From contig NZ_JACYOX010000023.1 in NCBI RefSeq assembly GCF_015352955.1, positions 28,105-92,104 on the forward strand: a DNA stretch of 64,000 nt. The letters are read 5' to 3'. Below, piece by piece: positions 20,671 through 29,625 of this stretch; the first letter of the stretch is position 1; the number at the start of each line of letters is the position of its first letter. Below the pieces are notes generated by a model. It saw nothing but the letters and a program-made list of their open reading frames with translations. It was not told where the DNA came from and searched no databases. The stretch comes from Noviherbaspirillum soli. GTDB taxonomy: Bacteria; Pseudomonadota; Gammaproteobacteria; Burkholderiales; Burkholderiaceae_D. The position numbers and the translations under genes were made by a program.

Positions 20671-22266
20671 TCAGGCGGTTGCCGCCGCCGTTGCCTGATT
20701 GGTGTCGCTACGCACGGGTACCGGCGCCGCATTCGGCGGCGGATCGTTGCGATGGGAATAAACCCAGGTGAATTCGGCGCCGAGCAGGAAGATCTGCGCC
20801 GAGTAATAGACCCAGACGAGCAGCACGGCGAACGATCCGGCAGCGCCGAAGCCGGAGGCAACGCCGCTCTTGCCGATGTACAGGCTGATCAGGAATTTGC
20901 CTATGGTGAAAAGCAGCGCGGTGACGATGGCGCCCACCCAGACATTCTTCCATGCGATGGTTGCATGCGGCATGAACTTGTAGATGGCGGCGAAAATGAC
21001 GGTGACCACGCCAAAGGAAACCACGAAGTTCAGCGTCTGCAGCACGAATTCCCAGTTGCCCAGGTAACCGCCCCACCATTTGCCCAAGGCTGCAAGCCCG
21101 GCCGAGAGCACCAGCGACACGATCATCAGAAAGCCCAGGCCCAAGATCAGGCCGAACGACAGGATGCGGGTGCGGATGATGCCCCAGATGCCGCTTTCAT
21201 TGGGCGGCGCCGGCGTGCGCCAGATCCGGTCCAGCGAGCTTTGCAGCTCGGCGAATACCGCGGTGGCGCCCACCAGCAGCGTGCCAAAGCCGACGATGGT
21301 GGCGACGATGCCCTTGCCGGGATCGCTGGCCGACTTGAGCAGTTCCTCGACCGCGACCGCGCCCTGCTCGCCCATGAGGCCACGCAACTGGGTCACGATC
21401 TCGCCACGCGCGGCCTCCGCGCCAAAGATCAGGCCGGCCACGCCGATGACGATCAGGAGCATCGGCGCCAGCGAAAACACGGTGTAGTACGACAGGGCCG
21501 CGCCCATGCTGGGCGCAAAGTCATCCACCCACGACGACACGGCTGCCTTGATCAGGTGCCAGGTGCGGGTCAATAGCGAGCCCCTGGGCACGGGCTTGAA
21601 GGCGGGCTGGCTGGCCGCTGGCGCAACCACCGTGGCGGCCTGCGTGCCAGCCGCGGCCTTCGCACTGGCGTCGGCGGGCAGGCCCGTGGCTGCCAGCGTC
21701 TCGACACTGGTCGGTGGCGGCGGCATGCCGGCATGCGGCGCATCCGGCGTCGGCACCGGGTCGACGTGGTTCTGGGCAGCCTTCAATGCAGCCACCGCAT
21801 TGAACAGGGCCATCAGGGACTTGCCGGTATTGAATATCTGGCGCCATGCGCCCTGCTGCCGGATTTCCTTGTGCGCAGCCTTCGCCCTGGCATGGCGCGG
21901 CGGCTTGACGCCGCTTCCTGCCCTGGCGGCGCCAGCAGGCGCGACGGCGGCGGGCGCAGCGACCCGGGCGATGCCGGTCGGCGGCGCGGCAGGCAAACGG
22001 CCGGCGGGCATGCCGGGCGCCGGCTTGGCGGCCAGCCTGTGCGCTGCTTCCTGCGGCGTCAGCGGCCGCTTCGACTTCACGCGGCCCCTGGTCAGCAGGG
22101 CAAGGTAACCCAGTGCGGCCGCGCCCAGCATCGCGCCGGTGACGGCAGCGGGCTTCTTGACACGCTCGGCCAGGTTGGGATGCACGGGCCGGTAGCTGAG
22201 CAAGGCATTGCCATGGTCATCGACATGGACAGCGTTCCTGGAGGGAAAATCACGTAGTTGGTTCAT
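20671..22266 (-). CDS. YihY/BrkB family inner-membrane protein with long N-terminal extension
   Basis: The C-terminal 295 residues (from about 235) are a YihY/BrkB family membrane protein: SMGAALSYYTVFSLAPML, six hydrophobic segments, LVGATAVFAELQSSLDRIW and VLLVWVYYSAQIFLLGAEF. Family members were once called ribonuclease BN; their actual function is unclear. Residues 1-234 are an unusual Ala/Pro-rich extension with one hydrophobic patch (AVTGAMLGAAALGYLALL) and basic clusters (KPPRHARAKAAHK). I start it at ATG 22266; the frame is open a little further. It is transcribed alone. Confidence 0.85.
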   Translation of the reverse strand: MNQLRDFPSRNAVHVDDHGNALLSYRPVHPNLAERVKKPAAVTGAMLGAAALGYLALLTRGRVKSKRPLTPQEAAHRLAAKPAPGMPAGRLPAAPPTGIARVAAPAAVAPAGAARAGSGVKPPRHARAKAAHKEIRQQGAWRQIFNTGKSLMALFNAVAALKAAQNHVDPVPTPDAPHAGMPPPPTSVETLAATGLPADASAKAAAGTQAATVVAPAASQPAFKPVPRGSLLTRTWHLIKAAVSSWVDDFAPSMGAALSYYTVFSLAPMLLIVIGVAGLIFGAEAARGEIVTQLRGLMGEQGAVAVEELLKSASDPGKGIVATIVGFGTLLVGATAVFAELQSSLDRIWRTPAPPNESGIWGIIRTRILSFGLILGLGFLMIVSLVLSAGLAALGKWWGGYLGNWEFVLQTLNFVVSFGVVTVIFAAIYKFMPHATIAWKNVWVGAIVTALLFTIGKFLISLYIGKSGVASGFGAAGSFAVLLVWVYYSAQIFLLGAEFTWVYSHRNDPPPNAAPVPVRSDTNQATAAATA

Positions 22267-22531
22267 GGCTGGTCTTGTGGGCGTCAGTGCTGATTCATTG
22301 CCAAATGGCGCTGCAATGTGTAATCGCAATCACGATGCGCAATCGCGGGCAGTCTTGCAAAAATCATACTCCGGCTGGTTGGCCGTCATCGGTACGCAGG
22401 CGCACATAGGACATACCCTATTGACCTGGGTCTATCGTATGCATCAAGGGATGATGGACCTGCCGTCCATGCGGTTGAACCTGTGCCGGGCAAGCAGCGT
22501 CTATCCTGCTTTGCCCATTCCGAGGATCACC

Positions 22532-22744
22532 ATGCAAGTCAGGATCACCCGCCAGCTGCCGGACGGCACCAGCCAGGACTTTGGCACCCAGGAGCTGAAC
22601 CATATGCCGCCCATCGGCGAGCCCTTTTCGCCGGACCAGAGAAGCTACTACACCGCGAAGGCCTATTTCGGGCCGGATCATGGCGGCCACTATCTGCTGG
22701 TGCTGGAGGGAGAGCCGCTGAAGGATGACGGCGCGCAGGCATGA
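22532..22744 (+). CDS. Small hypothetical protein
   Basis: This 70-residue protein starts MQVRITRQLPDGTSQDFGTQ with a GAGGA ribosome binding site 6 nt before the ATG. It has no signal peptide or membrane segment and is soluble with several Tyr/Phe residues (RSYYTAKAYFG, GGHYLLVLEG). The frame is open much further upstream, but the ribosome site supports this start. I do not recognise the family. Confidence 0.5.
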   Translation: MQVRITRQLPDGTSQDFGTQELNHMPPIGEPFSPDQRSYYTAKAYFGPDHGGHYLLVLEGEPLKDDGAQA

Positions 22745-22870
22745 ACGCGTTGGCGGCAAGGCTGCTGGACCGCCAGGCCGATTCGGTGACAGCCAGCTGC
22801 GCGAGACGGCAATGGCGCATGCGCCAGTGGCTGCCATGCGAAAGTGGTTGATCTGCTGCCGAAAAGGACG

Positions 22871-23974
22871 TCATACCACGATGCTCGGCGCCCCTTCCTC
22901 GCCTGCCGCTTGCGGCGCCGTCTTTTGCCGTTCCAGTATTACGTTGTGGATGAATCCCAGTTTCTGCCTGACTAGCGCCGACAGCGTGAAGGGATAGGCA
23001 TCGGGCATGCCGACGCTGCGGTTCAGGCTGTTGAGCACGTAGGTCAGCGCAAACCAGTCGGTCATCATGTCGTTGAACGACGCGCTTTTCAGCGGCTGCT
23101 TTTCCAGCAGCAGCTGCGGCTCGTCATCGCGCCTGGGCTGCAGCGTCATGCCGCAGGCGAATGCGGTGTCCAGCGTGTCGATCATGTGCAGATAGTGCGC
23201 CCAGCTTTCGGCCCAGTCTTCCCATGGGTGGCTGCTGGCATAGCTGCTGATGTAGCGCTGGTTCCAGTCGTCCGGCGGGCCGTTCTCGTAATGCTTCTGC
23301 AGGCTTTCCCCATAGTCCGCCCGCTCGTCGCCGAACAGGTCGCGGTAGGGCTCCACCCATTGGCTGCCGGCGATCAGGCGGTCGAAGTAATAGTGGCCGC
23401 TTTCGTGCCTGAAGTGGCCGAGCAGGGTTCGGTACGGCTCATGCATCTGCTCCCTAACCTTCTCGCGAAACGCCGGGTCCGCTTCGGCGATATTGAGGGT
23501 GATCAGGCCGTTGTCGTGGCCGGTCATGACGCGTTTCATCGGCAGGTCCTGCAGGAATTCGAAGGCCAGGCCGGTCTCTGGCGACTTGTGCTTGGATACC
23601 GGCGTGAGCTTCAGCTCCATCAGCGAATACAGCAGCCGCCGCTTGGCCGACTCCAGGCGCCGCCAGTACAGGCGGTTCTGGCCGGACAGCACCGGAATGG
23701 AATGCGTCAGCTGGCAGGAAACGCACAGGTCTTCCGGGCTATCGGCAGGCAGCATCCAGTTGCAGACCTCTTCACGGGAATAGTTGAAGCACTGCTTGAA
23801 CAGCCGGCCTGTATTGGCCGGATGCAGGCTGCGCCACAGGCCATTGCCATCAGCCTCGAAGGTGGTGATCCCGCGCTGTTCGGGCAGATAGCCCAGCATT
23901 CCGCCGCAATTTTCACAAAGGACATTCTCGAAAAACACCTGCTGCCCGCATCGGTCGCAATGAAAGGTTTTCAT
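22871..23974 (-). CDS. Putative zinc-binding metallopeptidase (COG4307-like)
   Basis: This 367-residue protein has two CxxC pairs at the N-terminus (CDRCGQQ and CENCGGMLG), forming a zinc ribbon, and an HExxH-type centre HESGHYYFDRLI around residue 190. SSHPWEDWAESWAHYLHM supplies further possible metal ligands. This is the layout of the predicted zinc metallopeptidases of COG4307. The substrate is unknown. An in-frame TTG precedes the chosen ATG at 23974. It is not close enough to other genes to suggest an operon. Confidence 0.75.
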   Translation of the reverse strand: MKTFHCDRCGQQVFFENVLCENCGGMLGYLPEQRGITTFEADGNGLWRSLHPANTGRLFKQCFNYSREEVCNWMLPADSPEDLCVSCQLTHSIPVLSGQNRLYWRRLESAKRRLLYSLMELKLTPVSKHKSPETGLAFEFLQDLPMKRVMTGHDNGLITLNIAEADPAFREKVREQMHEPYRTLLGHFRHESGHYYFDRLIAGSQWVEPYRDLFGDERADYGESLQKHYENGPPDDWNQRYISSYASSHPWEDWAESWAHYLHMIDTLDTAFACGMTLQPRRDDEPQLLLEKQPLKSASFNDMMTDWFALTYVLNSLNRSVGMPDAYPFTLSALVRQKLGFIHNVILERQKTAPQAAGEEGAPSIVV

Positions 23975-24034
23975 CAATCTCGGCTGGTGAAAGGATAGGA
24001 AGGAGGTCGCCTCCCGACACTGCGGCCTGCCGTT

Positions 24035-24133
24035 TCAGATCATGTCGTAGTAGATCAGCAGCCCCACTGCAAGCGTGGCGGTGAGGACGGTGAATGCCAG
24101 CAGTACTGGACGTCTCGTAAAGAAAGCAAGCAT
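24035..24133 (-). CDS. Possible 32-residue single-span membrane protein
   Basis: A short frame reads MLAFFTRRPVLLAFTVLTAT and then a hydrophobic run ending IYYDMI before TGA at 24037-24035. It has a basic flank (TRRP) and one membrane span of about 20 residues, the look of a real small inner-membrane protein. A GAGG lies about 10 nt upstream of the ATG. It is transcribed away from the Nudix region and upstream of the metallopeptidase gene, so it could be the first cistron of that transcript. It is too short to identify. Confidence 0.35.
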   Translation of the reverse strand: MLAFFTRRPVLLAFTVLTATLAVGLLIYYDMI

Positions 24134-24413
24134 GCTGACAGCCTCATCGACAGGGAAACAACATTGCCCGCATGGCACGGCGTGCCGGAGTTGGCTCGAA
24201 AGTAAACCAGCAGTCTAGCGAATGCTGCAGGCAGCCATCGTCAGAGAAATGCCCGACCCGACGTAGGAAAAACCCTCTATCGGCATCCGGCCGATGCGCA
24301 GGCAGCCGATGTCCTACACCCGATCGGGAATTTTTCTGACTGAATTTCAACGAAGATTGCAGTATGTTGACGCTACGGTTTGTCGCCCATCCGCCTCTGC
24401 CCGGGGAGCATCA

Positions 24414-24629
24414 ATGACCTTGACTGAACTTGAAACAGCGATTGCAGTCGCATTACCGATTTTCAAGAAGTACTCGCCCAACCCCGCCGTGGTGCTCTCC
24501 TCCGGACCGGCACCGATCAGTCTGCAGGATTTCCTGTTTTCAGCCATGTCTGAAAGCGACCGCAGCGCGCTCAAGGCAGCGGGCTGGAAGACCAACGGTT
24601 TCATTGCCTGGTACTACCAGACGCAGTAG
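24414..24629 (+). CDS. Small hypothetical protein
   Basis: This 71-residue protein (MTLTELETAIAVALPIFKKY) has GGGGAG 6-7 nt before its ATG, which decides this start although the frame is open upstream. It is predicted helical with a Trp-rich end (AAGWKTNGFIAWYYQTQ). I do not recognise a family, and there is no signal or membrane segment. Confidence 0.5.
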   Translation: MTLTELETAIAVALPIFKKYSPNPAVVLSSGPAPISLQDFLFSAMSESDRSALKAAGWKTNGFIAWYYQTQ

Positions 24630-24798
24630 GCTGGCTGCAACGCGCCAGCGCCTGAGCGCCTGCATTGCCGGCGCCACCTGGACAGCACATCCGGCGGCGC
24701 CAGGCCCCTGCGGCAGACATCGTCTTCGGTTGGCCGCGTGACGCCCTTGCGCATTCCACGGTTTCCAGTTCCGACTATGCCTTTAAAAAGGTCCGTCC

Positions 24799-25239
24799 AT
24801 GGATTTCAGTACACGCAAGGATTTACCCATTTCCTGTGGCACCCTGGTCCTCAACAGCGCCGGCGAACTGCTGCTGTGCCATGTCACCGGCCATGATCTG
24901 TGGGATCTGCCCAAGGGCATGCAGGAACCCGGCGAGCCGGCCGTCAAAACCGCGCGGCGCGAACTGCATGAGGAAACCGGGCTGGAATTCGCCGCCGACC
25001 TGTTCCTGGAAATCGGCCTCTTCGATTTCCGGCCCGACAAGCGCCTGCACCTGTTCAAGGTGCAGGCGCCGAATCATGTGAACGGCATCGACCAGCTGGT
25101 ATGCATCAGCCATTTCATTCATCCGGTCACGGGCCAGCCCACACCCGAGATGGATGGCTTCAGGTGGGCCAGGCGGAATGAAATCAGCAGCCTGTGCGGC
25201 CCCAACATGCAGCGGGTGCTGTTGTCGATTCACTGGTGA
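24799..25239 (+). CDS. Nudix hydrolase
   Basis: This 146-residue protein has a Nudix box across about residues 41-63 (LPKGMQEPGEPAVKTARREL followed by HEETGLE), which fits Gx5Ex7REUxEExGU. Nudix enzymes hydrolyse nucleoside-diphosphate-linked compounds using Mg2+ or Mn2+. The start MDFSTRKDLPISCGTLVLN leads directly into the first beta strand. The fold is complete, but the substrate cannot be read from the sequence. Confidence 0.85.
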   Translation: MDFSTRKDLPISCGTLVLNSAGELLLCHVTGHDLWDLPKGMQEPGEPAVKTARRELHEETGLEFAADLFLEIGLFDFRPDKRLHLFKVQAPNHVNGIDQLVCISHFIHPVTGQPTPEMDGFRWARRNEISSLCGPNMQRVLLSIHW

Positions 25240-25520
25240 GGCCCCCGATGCGAAAGTGCCTGCCATGCCGGGATCAACGTGATGCTGTCCAATCATTCAG
25301 GCTACGATGGCATGTCGGACAAGCTGGCGGCCAGGGCAAGGCAAGCCGCGAGTAAGCGCAACCCTTTCGTCCTGGGAACGTCCATCGTCAAGGGCTCACC
25401 GACGGTGATGATGAATGCGCCCAGGCCACCCGAGACCGTTTCACCCGCTGAGCAGAAGCAGCAGAGCGACGCGGCAGGCCAGTTGGCGCCAACGCGGCTT
25501 GCCGCAGCACATGGAGAACC

Positions 25521-26495
25521 ATGGAAATCCAGTTTCTGGGCACCTCGTCCGGCACGCCCACACGCAGCCGCAACCTGTCTGCGCTGGCCTTGCGTGCGGA
25601 GGCCTCCAGGCAATGGTGCCTGATCGACTGCGGCGAGGCCACGCAGCATCGCATCCTGCGCACCAGCCTGTCGCTGATGACGCTGCGCGCCGTCTTCATT
25701 ACCCATATCCATGGCGACCACTGCTACGGGCTGCCCGGCCTGCTGGCCAGCGCCGGCATGCTCAACCGGTCCGAAACACTGTCCGTCATCGGTCCGCCTT
25801 CGATAGGCCGCTTTATCGACTGCGTGCTGGAAACCACCGGACTGCACCTGCCCTATCCGCTGCAATTCATCAGCGTGGAGGCGCTGGTGGATACGCAGCC
25901 GCTGCCCGACCTTGCCGTGCGGGCTACCGCGCTGTCGCACCGGGTGCCGTCCTATGCGTACAGCTTTTGCGAAAAGGCAGTGGAGGGCAAGCTGGACGTG
26001 GACAAGCTCAGGCGCGACGCGGTGCCGGCCGGCCCCGGCTGGGGCCGGATCCAGCAGGGCCGCGAGCTGACGCTGCCAGACGGCCGCACCATCCATGCGC
26101 GCGATTACCTGCTCGCGCCGCGCAAGCCGCGCAAGATCATCGTGGGCGGCGACAATGACAGCCCCGGGCTGCTGGCCGCCGAGGCAGCGGACGCCGACGT
26201 GCTGGTGCATGAGGCCACCTACACCCAGGCCGGCCTGGACAAGGTAGGACCCGGCCCGCAGCACAGCTCGGCCGGAGCGGTGGCGCGCTTTGCCGGCGAG
26301 GCCGGCATCCGCAATCTCGTGCTCACCCATTTCAGCCCGCGTTATCAGGAGCAGGATACGGCGCGCAATGGCGCACCCACGCTGGCCGATCTCGAAGCCG
26401 AAGCGCGCGCCGGCTATCAGGGCAGGCTGTTCCTTGCCAGCGACCTCGACCGCTATGCGCTGGACCGGCAGGGCGACCTTGCCAGGCTGCCGTAA
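25521..26495 (+). CDS. rnz: Ribonuclease Z (tRNA 3' endonuclease)
   Basis: This 324-residue metallo-beta-lactamase fold protein starts MEIQFLGTSSGTPTRSRNLS, typical of RNase Z. It has the HxHxDH zinc motif in FITHIHGDHCYGLPGLL, a C-terminal metal-binding HSSAGAVARFA and VLTHFSPRY, and the exosite region KAVEGKLDVDKL. RNase Z cuts tRNA precursors after the discriminator base. The start codon is preceded by GGAGAACC. About 280 bases upstream of it hold no supported gene. Confidence 0.92.
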   Translation: MEIQFLGTSSGTPTRSRNLSALALRAEASRQWCLIDCGEATQHRILRTSLSLMTLRAVFITHIHGDHCYGLPGLLASAGMLNRSETLSVIGPPSIGRFIDCVLETTGLHLPYPLQFISVEALVDTQPLPDLAVRATALSHRVPSYAYSFCEKAVEGKLDVDKLRRDAVPAGPGWGRIQQGRELTLPDGRTIHARDYLLAPRKPRKIIVGGDNDSPGLLAAEAADADVLVHEATYTQAGLDKVGPGPQHSSAGAVARFAGEAGIRNLVLTHFSPRYQEQDTARNGAPTLADLEAEARAGYQGRLFLASDLDRYALDRQGDLARLP

Positions 26496-26552
26496 CCGCG
26501 ACGCGGCGAACGGTGAACACCAGGCCGGCTGCCGCCTTCGCGCCGGAAGAAC

Positions 26553-27446
26553 TTATTCTTCCAGCCCCAGTTCTTCCAGCACGCGGCGCAATTGCTGCCG
26601 GTCCTCTCCCGTCAGGGCCTTCAGTGGCAAGGGCAAGCTGGGGCTGGCAACCAGGCCCAGCAACTCTGCGGCGGCGGCAATCACCCGCAGGCTGCCATGT
26701 CGCTGCAACAATGACCATAAGGGCTGCAGGCGTTCGGACAGGCGTGTCGCTTCGTCGGCATTGCCGGCTTGCGCGGCGCGCGTGATGGCCAGCAGCGGCC
26801 CGGCAAGCAGGCCGCCAATGGCCGAGTACCAGGCATCGCATCCGGCATTGAGCCCGGTGGCGCCATGTGCATCGCCGCTGACGCCTATCGTCACATGAGA
26901 TGGAATCAGCGCGCGCAGGCGCTGCACGCGTTCCCTTGCCGCCACGGCATCCACCGGCACGCCGGGAATCTTGATCGAGCCGACCCGGGGCAATTGCGCG
27001 ATGCGTGCGTGCAAGGCATCGCTGAAGCTGAAGTGGGTCGTACCGGGGTTGTCGTACACGCACAGGGGCACGGAAAGGGAGCGCGTCACTGCCTCATACA
27101 GACCGAAGACTTCATCATCGGTCAGCTTCTGGTAGGACACTGGCGCCAGCAGCACGGCATCCGCCCCAGCCTTCTGCGCATGCTCGGCCAGCGCCAGCAC
27201 ATCCCGGGTGCGCAGCGCGCCGATGCCGATCATCATCGGCACATCGGATGCCTGGTCGAGCGCCAGCTCCGCAAGCCGCTTGCGCTCGGCCATGCCGAGA
27301 TAGGCATAGTTGCCGGTCGAGCCGAGCACGCAGATCGAATCGACCCGGGCCATCACCAGGCGCTTGAGCAGCCGCGCAAAGGCAGCCTCATCAACAGCGT
27401 CTTCATTCATCGGCGTCAGGGGAAAGGCGCTCAGGCCATGGAGCAT
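26553..27446 (-). CDS. Dihydrodipicolinate synthase family aldolase
   Basis: This 297-residue TIM-barrel protein of the DapA/NanA superfamily has CVLGSTGNYAYLGMAER (substrate-carboxylate loop), PLCVYDNPGTTHF with the catalytic Tyr, and IKIPGVP with the Schiff-base Lys near residue 160. These enzymes join or split pyruvate-type substrates. The loop GSTGNYAYL differs from the GTTGE of true DapA, so I expect another substrate. It is a single gene facing leftward, convergent with rnz. ATG 27446 has GGAGG just upstream. Confidence 0.82.
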   Translation of the reverse strand: MLHGLSAFPLTPMNEDAVDEAAFARLLKRLVMARVDSICVLGSTGNYAYLGMAERKRLAELALDQASDVPMMIGIGALRTRDVLALAEHAQKAGADAVLLAPVSYQKLTDDEVFGLYEAVTRSLSVPLCVYDNPGTTHFSFSDALHARIAQLPRVGSIKIPGVPVDAVAARERVQRLRALIPSHVTIGVSGDAHGATGLNAGCDAWYSAIGGLLAGPLLAITRAAQAGNADEATRLSERLQPLWSLLQRHGSLRVIAAAAELLGLVASPSLPLPLKALTGEDRQQLRRVLEELGLEE

Positions 27447-27512
27447 GCTGGATCCTCCTTGTGGATCGGGTTGGATGCGGTCGGGCAGGTCTGCGCATCA
27501 TGACATTCATCC

Positions 27513-27806
27513 GTGATGATGCACAAGCTGGCATTGTTGCCGCCTTCGCTGCCTGCCTCGGTGCCGGCATCAACTAACCCCCGCATTTCCGGCGACAGGC
27601 TGGATAGCGACATTTCGCTGGAGAAGAACAGCTGGAGCCTGGCGCTGCAGGCCGGATTCGACGTCAGGCTCAACCGCAACCGCTCCATCAACACGAAGGT
27701 AAAAAAGGTGCAGCTACGCGGCGACGTCTCGATGGCTGGCGGGCAGACTAGCGGTGTGAAGCGCGATCCGGTACTGTTCGGAGCAGCCGTGGGCTATCGC
27801 TTCTGA
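27513..27806 (+). pseudogene. OmpW-family remnant (C-terminal part only)
   Basis: Downstream of about 27600 the frame reads SWSLALQAGFDVRLNRNRSI, KVKKVQLRGDVSMAG and VKRDPVLFGAAVGYRF. This closely fits the last two or three strands of OmpW-type 8-stranded outer-membrane barrels, including the terminal GYRF that BAM recognises. The first 25 residues (MMMHKLALLPPSLPASVPAS) are unlike OmpW, and no signal peptide or earlier strands are present. At 97 residues it is under half the usual 200-230. I read it as a decayed gene, not a working porin. Confidence 0.6.
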
Positions 27807-27899
27807 CGAAACGCGTTGCCGCGGTGGATCGGGATGCGCGCATCAGGCGCATCCCGATGCCTGGCCATGCAGTCATGGCAGGCGATGCGGGCCATGACC

Positions 27900-28664
27900 T
27901 CATGAAAAGCGGCTGAAGTCCGGCTTGCGCTTTTCAAAGAAGGCGGTGAATGCTTCCTTCGCTTCCGGCGCGGTCAGCATGCGGCGGAAATGCTCGCCTT
28001 CCTGCGCCATCTGGGCATCGATGTCCGCAGCAGCGCCCTGCTTCATCAGCAGCTTGGTGGTGCGCACCGAAGAGCCCGGCAAGGCCGCCAGCTTGGCTGC
28101 CTGGGCCTGCACGAAAGCTTCCAGTTCACTGGCCGGCAGCACCCGGTTCACCAGCCCCATCTGCTGTGCCTCGTCGGCCAGGAAAGCCTCGCCCAGCATC
28201 AGCTTCTCGGCTGCCCGCTGATAGCCGGCGACGCGCTGCAGCAGCAGGCTGGAAGCGAATTCGGGGCACAGGCCAAGCTGGCTGAATGGCATCGAGAATT
28301 TTGCATTGTCGGACGCATACACCAGGTCGCAATGCAGCAGCATCGTCGTGCCGATGCCCACCGCCGCGCCGCTGACCGCGGCCACCACAGGCTTGCTCGC
28401 ACCCTTCAATGCCGCCATGAAGCGAAACACCGAACTGTTTTCGCCCTGTGGCGGCTGCTTCAGAAAGTCTTCCAGGTCATTGCCGGCGGTGAAGATGCCC
28501 GGATGCCCCGCAAACACGACAACCCGCACCGCGTTGTCAGCCTCGGCCGCAGCCAGCGCCTCAGCCATCGCCTGGTACATCGCGCCGGTAATGGCATTCT
28601 TCTTTTCCGGGCGGTTGAAGCGGATGGTGCAGATGCCGTTAGCCTGTTCGATGCTGATATCCAT
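27900..28664 (-). CDS. Enoyl-CoA hydratase/isomerase family protein
   Basis: This 254-residue crotonase-fold protein contains TIRFNRPEKKNAITGAMY, FTAGNDLEDFL (CoA-binding/oxyanion region), PVVAAVSGAAVGIGTTML (second oxyanion loop) and GLCPEFASSLLLQR. The Glu pair typical of true enoyl-CoA hydratase is not fully clear, so it may be an isomerase or a hydratase. It probably serves beta-oxidation, as the genes at 29626-35102 do. ATG 28664 is preceded by GGAGACGAC. A repeat-filled gap separates it from the thiolase gene. Confidence 0.85.
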   Translation of the reverse strand: MDISIEQANGICTIRFNRPEKKNAITGAMYQAMAEALAAAEADNAVRVVVFAGHPGIFTAGNDLEDFLKQPPQGENSSVFRFMAALKGASKPVVAAVSGAAVGIGTTMLLHCDLVYASDNAKFSMPFSQLGLCPEFASSLLLQRVAGYQRAAEKLMLGEAFLADEAQQMGLVNRVLPASELEAFVQAQAAKLAALPGSSVRTTKLLMKQGAAADIDAQMAQEGEHFRRMLTAPEAKEAFTAFFEKRKPDFSRFS

Positions 28665-28748
28665 GTCGTCTCCTGATTGTGGATGAAGTAAGTGATGAAG
28701 CAAAAGGTTCTTTACTGACGATTGTGCCGCAATGCCTTTCGTAAGGGG

Positions 28749-29480
28749 CCGGCGCAGTTGCAGTTGACGTACGCGCAGCGACAGTTGCCGTTGCTTTTGA
28801 AGTGGCCGTTGCCGTTGCAGTTGCCGTTGCCGTTGCCGTTGCCGTTCAGTCCCGTTGAGCGCGCCGTGTCAGCGGTGCCCGGAGCGGATCAGGTGCGGCG
28901 TCTGTCTGAGCGAAACGCAGTGTAGCGAGTTTAGCCGCGCCCCGCTCCGGGCACCGCTGACACGGGAACCCCGCGCAGCGGGGCGCGATCACCGGGTCGC
29001 CTTTTTTTGGTTACTTTTTTTGGCGAAGCAAAAAAAGTGACCCGGCCGCCGGGACGGACTCCCGGCTTGTCTCCACGGCAGTGCAGCCGTCTTGCGTCAC
29101 CCGGCAACGCACGGGCAGCACTGTCGTAGTTGACGTTCAACGTGTTTTGAACAAAACCTTTAACTTCAAACGTCAAAAGCAACTGCTGCTTCGCAGTGAC
29201 GTCTTTACGGCTGGTGACCCAACATCACTGCACTGTCGTCATGACCAAGCCGGGTATTCGCCCCGGCAGGCGACCCGGTGATCGCGCCCCGCTGCCGCGG
29301 GGTTCCCGTGCCGTCGACGCCTGAAGCGGGGCGCGGCTAAACTCGCTACGCTACGCTGCGCTCAGACAGACGCCGCACCTTTTCCGCTTCAGGCATCGCC
29401 GTCGCGGCGCGCCCAACGGGGTTTAACGGCAACCGCAACGTCAAAAGCAACTGCAACTGTCGCTACGCGCACTTCAAGTA
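28749..29480. repeat. Long imperfect inverted repeat in an intergenic region
   Basis: Segments 28892-29001 and 29269-29379 are inverted copies of each other over about 110 bases. Shared blocks include GTGCGGCGTCTGTCTGAGCG, the GAGTTTAGCCGCGCCCCGCT region and GCGCGATCACCGGGTCGCC. Weaker similarity extends outward: CAGTTGCAGTTGACG and GTTGCTTTTGAAG on the left against the reverse of CTTCAAG, CAAAAGCAACTGCAACTG on the right. A separate perfect 22-nt inverted pair lies inside the left half (28866-28887 and 28942-28963), and the centre has a hairpin around TTACTTTTTTTGGCGAAGC (29012-29042). I see no coding sequence in 28665-29625. Confidence 0.7.
28805..28846 (+). repeat. Tandem GCCGTT hexamer array
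   Basis: Seven consecutive hexamers are present: six GCCGTT and one GCAGTT as the third unit. Single GCCGTT or CAGTTG units are scattered just upstream. It lies within the left flank of the long inverted repeat and is probably a slippage-prone simple repeat with no coding role. Confidence 0.8.
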
Positions 29481-29502
29481 CAAATGCAACTTAGCCGCTT
29501 CT

Positions 29503-29618
29503 GTAGGGTGCAATACCCGAAGGGCATTGCACCGCGGAGTGCAAACCGGGAGGCGACAGTAGACTGCTTTCCCGGATTGACCAATGGTGCAATGCCCCTT
29601 CGGGGTATTGCACCCTAC
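29503..29618. repeat. MITE-like inverted-repeat element, copy 1
   Basis: Two arms, 29503-29533 (starting GTAGGGTGCAATACCCGAAG) and 29586-29618 (ending CGGGGTATTGCACCCTAC), are inverted copies. Each arm is itself nearly palindromic around GGTGCAAT...ATTGCACC. About 52 bases lie between. A second copy with the same arms but a different centre occurs at 43095-43207. It ends 7 nt before the thiolase stop codon, so it could also act as that gene's transcription terminator or mRNA stabiliser. Confidence 0.75.
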
Positions 29619-29625
29619 TGCGCCA

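Noticed and set aside
25302..26330. 342-codon frame antisense to RNase Z
   Set aside because: Rnz has complete zinc motifs on the other strand; this frame has a His/Gln/Arg-rich composition typical of antisense shadows.
28805..28846. GCCGTT repeats as a CRISPR array
   Set aside because: Units are 6 bp and directly adjacent with no spacers; no cas genes are near.
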